Both the position numbers and the translations under genes were made by a program. 7,499 nucleotides of DNA from an uncultured Coriobacteriaceae bacterium. Lineage in GTDB: Bacteria > Actinomycetota > Coriobacteriia > Coriobacteriales > QAMH01. A model generated the notes under the pieces. That model saw only the letters and a list, made by a program, of their open reading frames with translations. It was not told the DNA's origin and searched no databases. Below are positions 5,713-7,499 of the stretch, in pieces (position 1 is the first letter of the stretch; each line of letters opens with the position of its first letter). The DNA lies in the NCBI GenBank assembly GCA_902783925.1, contig CACZSV010000162.1:1-7499 (forward strand), written 5' to 3'.

Positions 5713-5750
5713 CACGAGCTGCAGGAGTTTCCTGCAGCTCGTGTTGTATT
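5713..5750 (+). terminator. Strong intrinsic terminator closing the nadD operon
   Basis: A perfect 14-base-pair stem joins CACGAGCTGCAGGA (5713-5726) to its complement at 5730-5743 through a three-base loop. TTGTATT follows. The stem lies 29 bases after the stop of the membrane protein gene. The tail is not a pure T-run but the hairpin is very stable. Confidence 0.8.
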
Positions 5751-5959
5751 AGTTCGCTCCCCGTGTCTCATTCGCGCTCACAAGGGGGCAGGCATTATAT
5801 TCGGTTCTGGCTTATCAAAGAGCGCTTTTGGATACTGCAAAATTGCAAATTCAATATTGATTTAGCAGCGCATGACGAGTATCCTTAGCAAGTTCGCTTT
5901 CAGAGCCCCGTGAAACTCTGTGATTGAACATATTTCTAGCATTTGTTGGAGGAACTTTC
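5751..5959 (+). promoter_or_regulatory. Leader and promoter region of rplM-rpsI
   Basis: The rplM-rpsI promoter must lie here or just upstream, since a terminator precedes it. Candidate -10 hexamers include TATATT (5796-5801), but none has a good -35. Two adjacent small palindromes stand out in an AT-rich patch: TGCAAAATTGCA (5836-5847) and TCAATATTGA (5851-5860). They could be a regulator site or chance. No match to a known ribosomal protein leader was recognised. Confidence 0.4.
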
Positions 5960-6394
<435 letters not shown>

Positions 6395-6397
6395 CCC

Positions 6398-6799
6398 ATG
6401 GCAGATACCAAGAATGAAGCCGTCTACTGCGGCACTGGTCGCCGCAAGAACGCAATCGCTCGTGTTCGTCTTGTCCCCGGTACTGGCAAGGTCACCGTTA
6501 ACAAGCGCGATGCAGAAGAGTACTTTGGCCGCAAGGCTCTCGTAGAGTATGCATGCTCGCCGTTCAAGGTTACGGACACGACCGACCACTTCGATGTTAT
6601 CGCTACTCTCAACGGCGGTGGCATTTCTGGCCAGGCTGGCGCACTGCGCCATGGAATTGCACGTGCACTTCTCGAGGCTGGCGATTATCGCGCCGATCTC
6701 AAGAAGGCCGGCTTCCTTACGCGTGACCCTCGCATGGTCGAGCGCAAGAAGTATGGCCTGAAGAAAGCTCGCAAGCGTCCGCAGTTCTCCAAGCGCTAG
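6398..6799 (+). CDS. rpsI: Small-subunit ribosomal protein uS9
   Basis: 133 residues. GTGRRKNAIARVRLVPG (residues 12-28), GGGISGQAGALRHGIARAL (74-92) and the basic C-terminus KKYGLKKARKRPQFSKR are diagnostic. The terminal SKR reaches into the ribosomal P-site and touches tRNA in known structures, and it is intact. The ATG at 6398 is preceded by CTGGAGGC inside the end of rplM. The gene ends just before a textbook terminator. Confidence 0.98.
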   Translation: MADTKNEAVYCGTGRRKNAIARVRLVPGTGKVTVNKRDAEEYFGRKALVEYACSPFKVTDTTDHFDVIATLNGGGISGQAGALRHGIARALLEAGDYRADLKKAGFLTRDPRMVERKKYGLKKARKRPQFSKR

Positions 6800-6823
6800 T
6801 TCTCTGCGGCACAGGAGACGTTC

Positions 6824-6855
6824 AAAGGACCTGCCAGGTTGGCAGGTCCTTTTTT
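6824..6855 (+). terminator. Intrinsic terminator of rplM-rpsI
   Basis: AAAGGACCTGCCA (6824-6836) pairs perfectly with TGGCAGGTCCTTT (6840-6852) around a GGT loop, running into six T residues (6850-6855). It lies 25 bases after the rpsI stop. Confidence 0.93.
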
Positions 6856-6861
6856 GTGGTT

Positions 6862-6961
6862 GCGTCCCTCGCGCCGCCGACTCTCCTTTCGACGTAGGGC
6901 GTGCTTTAGCGCGCCCGAAACTGCGGCGCGACGACGCGTGCGGGCGGCCTGTAGGCCGCCC
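6862..6961. repeat. GC-rich compound hairpin element between convergent genes
   Basis: An outer stem is formed by GCGTC (6862-6866) plus TCGCGCCGC (6869-6877) with GCGGCGCGA (6923-6931) plus GACGC (6933-6937). It encloses an inner hairpin, GGGCGTGC (6897-6904) with GCGCGCCC (6909-6916), loop TTTA, one G-T wobble. A separate perfect hairpin follows, GGGCGGCCT (6942-6950) with AGGCCGCCC (6953-6961), two-base loop, ending right at the stop codon of the convergent gene. No T-run is present for either strand. It may be a REP-type repeat, a transcription barrier between convergent genes, or a structured RNA. Confidence 0.55.
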
Positions 6962-7498
6962 CTACGAGATGGTCCCCTGGCTCATCTGGCTGAATTCCGT
7001 GTGCTTGTAAAGCGTGCCGTATCCGGTTGACGCGAGCGGCTGGTAATCGGTCGAACCAGCAAGCTTTTCGCGGAGCTCGGCAGTATATTCGTAATAATTC
7101 TCAAGAGCAGGAAACGGCTCTTCGCGCCCAGCGATGATGTTGATGGGCCATCCGAGCTTATCGTCTGTGACAAGTATCCACTTTGGACGCTTGTGTCTCA
7201 GTTCATCGTAGTAAACCGAGAAATCATGCTCGTCGGGGAAGGTGTTCCATACTGAGGGAACACCGCATCCACCGGCGCATTCCAGATACGCCCACGGCGA
7301 CAACGGCTCGATCCATACGCTCGAATTGTCGTCAATGTGCCTCACGAGCTCGCGTACACCTTCGTAATCTGCAGCATGCTGAGCGCTTGTGATGAGACCA
7401 GTTGCCGGACCATTCTGAATCTCCGTGTTCAGGCTGCTCCACGGTGCATCCGAATACACGCTGGTCAGGCGTATCGTAATTGTTACGACGACGATAAG
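6962..7498 (-). CDS. C-terminal domain of a membrane protein (5' end outside window)
   Basis: The frame is open through the right window edge, so the GTG at 7459 is probably internal and this is the last 178 codons. The first visible residues, LIVVVTITIRLTSVYSDAPW, look like the end of a transmembrane helix leading into a soluble part outside the membrane. The rest contains NGPATGLITSAQHAADY, EPLSPWAYLECAGG, VWNTFPDEHDFSVYY and KWILVTDD. This resembles the extracytoplasmic tail of multi-spanning envelope glycosyltransferase-like or oligosaccharide-related membrane proteins, but I cannot assign a family with confidence. The two cysteines in ECAGGC (within four residues) could form a disulfide. 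It is convergent with rpsI and stops immediately next to the GC hairpin at 6942-6961. Confidence 0.7.
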   Translation of the reverse strand, partial: LIVVVTITIRLTSVYSDAPWSSLNTEIQNGPATGLITSAQHAADYEGVRELVRHIDDNSSVWIEPLSPWAYLECAGGCGVPSVWNTFPDEHDFSVYYDELRHKRPKWILVTDDKLGWPINIIAGREEPFPALENYYEYTAELREKLAGSTDYQPLASTGYGTLYKHTEFSQMSQGTIS

Positions 7499-7499
7499 C

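Overview
The window looks like a chromosome segment from a Coriobacteriia-type actinobacterium. I infer this from the surface-protein repeats of the DUF5648 type, the medium-high GC content, TTG and GTG starts next to strong AGGAGG-like ribosome sites, and the housekeeping clusters nadD-yqeK-rsfS and rplM-rpsI. The class-level placement is moderate confidence, and no genus can be named from sequence alone.

Positions 1-1850 are accessory in character. The left edge holds the C-terminal end of a DUF5648 repeat protein cut by the window. It is followed by about 670 bases without a convincing gene, rich in inverted repeats: a roughly 220-base structured block bounded by 11-base inverted repeats, a dispersed repeat carrying a terminator-like hairpin, and a 14-base perfect inverted repeat. 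Next comes a two-gene mntA-hepT toxin-antitoxin module with the overlapping gene order and intact signature motifs of the family. After hepT lies a broken fragment of a second DUF5648 gene fused directly to a second copy of the dispersed repeat. The toxin-antitoxin pair is therefore bracketed by two related DUF5648-plus-repeat units. The second unit looks like a version of the first that lost DNA by recombination at a short shared sequence.

Positions 1847-2386 (minus strand) encode a 179-residue zinc-ribbon and coiled-coil protein that I cannot name. A 329-base gap follows, with a possible promoter for the next operon.

Positions 2716-5683 are a plus-strand run. nadD (NAD synthesis), yqeK (HD-domain dinucleoside tetraphosphate hydrolase) and rsfS (ribosome silencing factor) form a conserved housekeeping cluster. 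A DUF4013-like polytopic membrane protein with a long Q/P/A-rich tail follows, closed by a strong terminator.

Positions 5960-6799 are the ribosomal protein operon rplM-rpsI, with a roughly 200-base leader and a textbook intrinsic terminator. A GC-rich, highly foldable element (6862-6961) separates it from a convergent minus-strand gene. Only the C-terminal extracytoplasmic part of that gene, a membrane protein, is inside the window.

The best-known functional system here is MntA-HepT, which is already described. The less familiar signals are the repeat/hairpin architecture around it and the compound hairpin element after rpsI.
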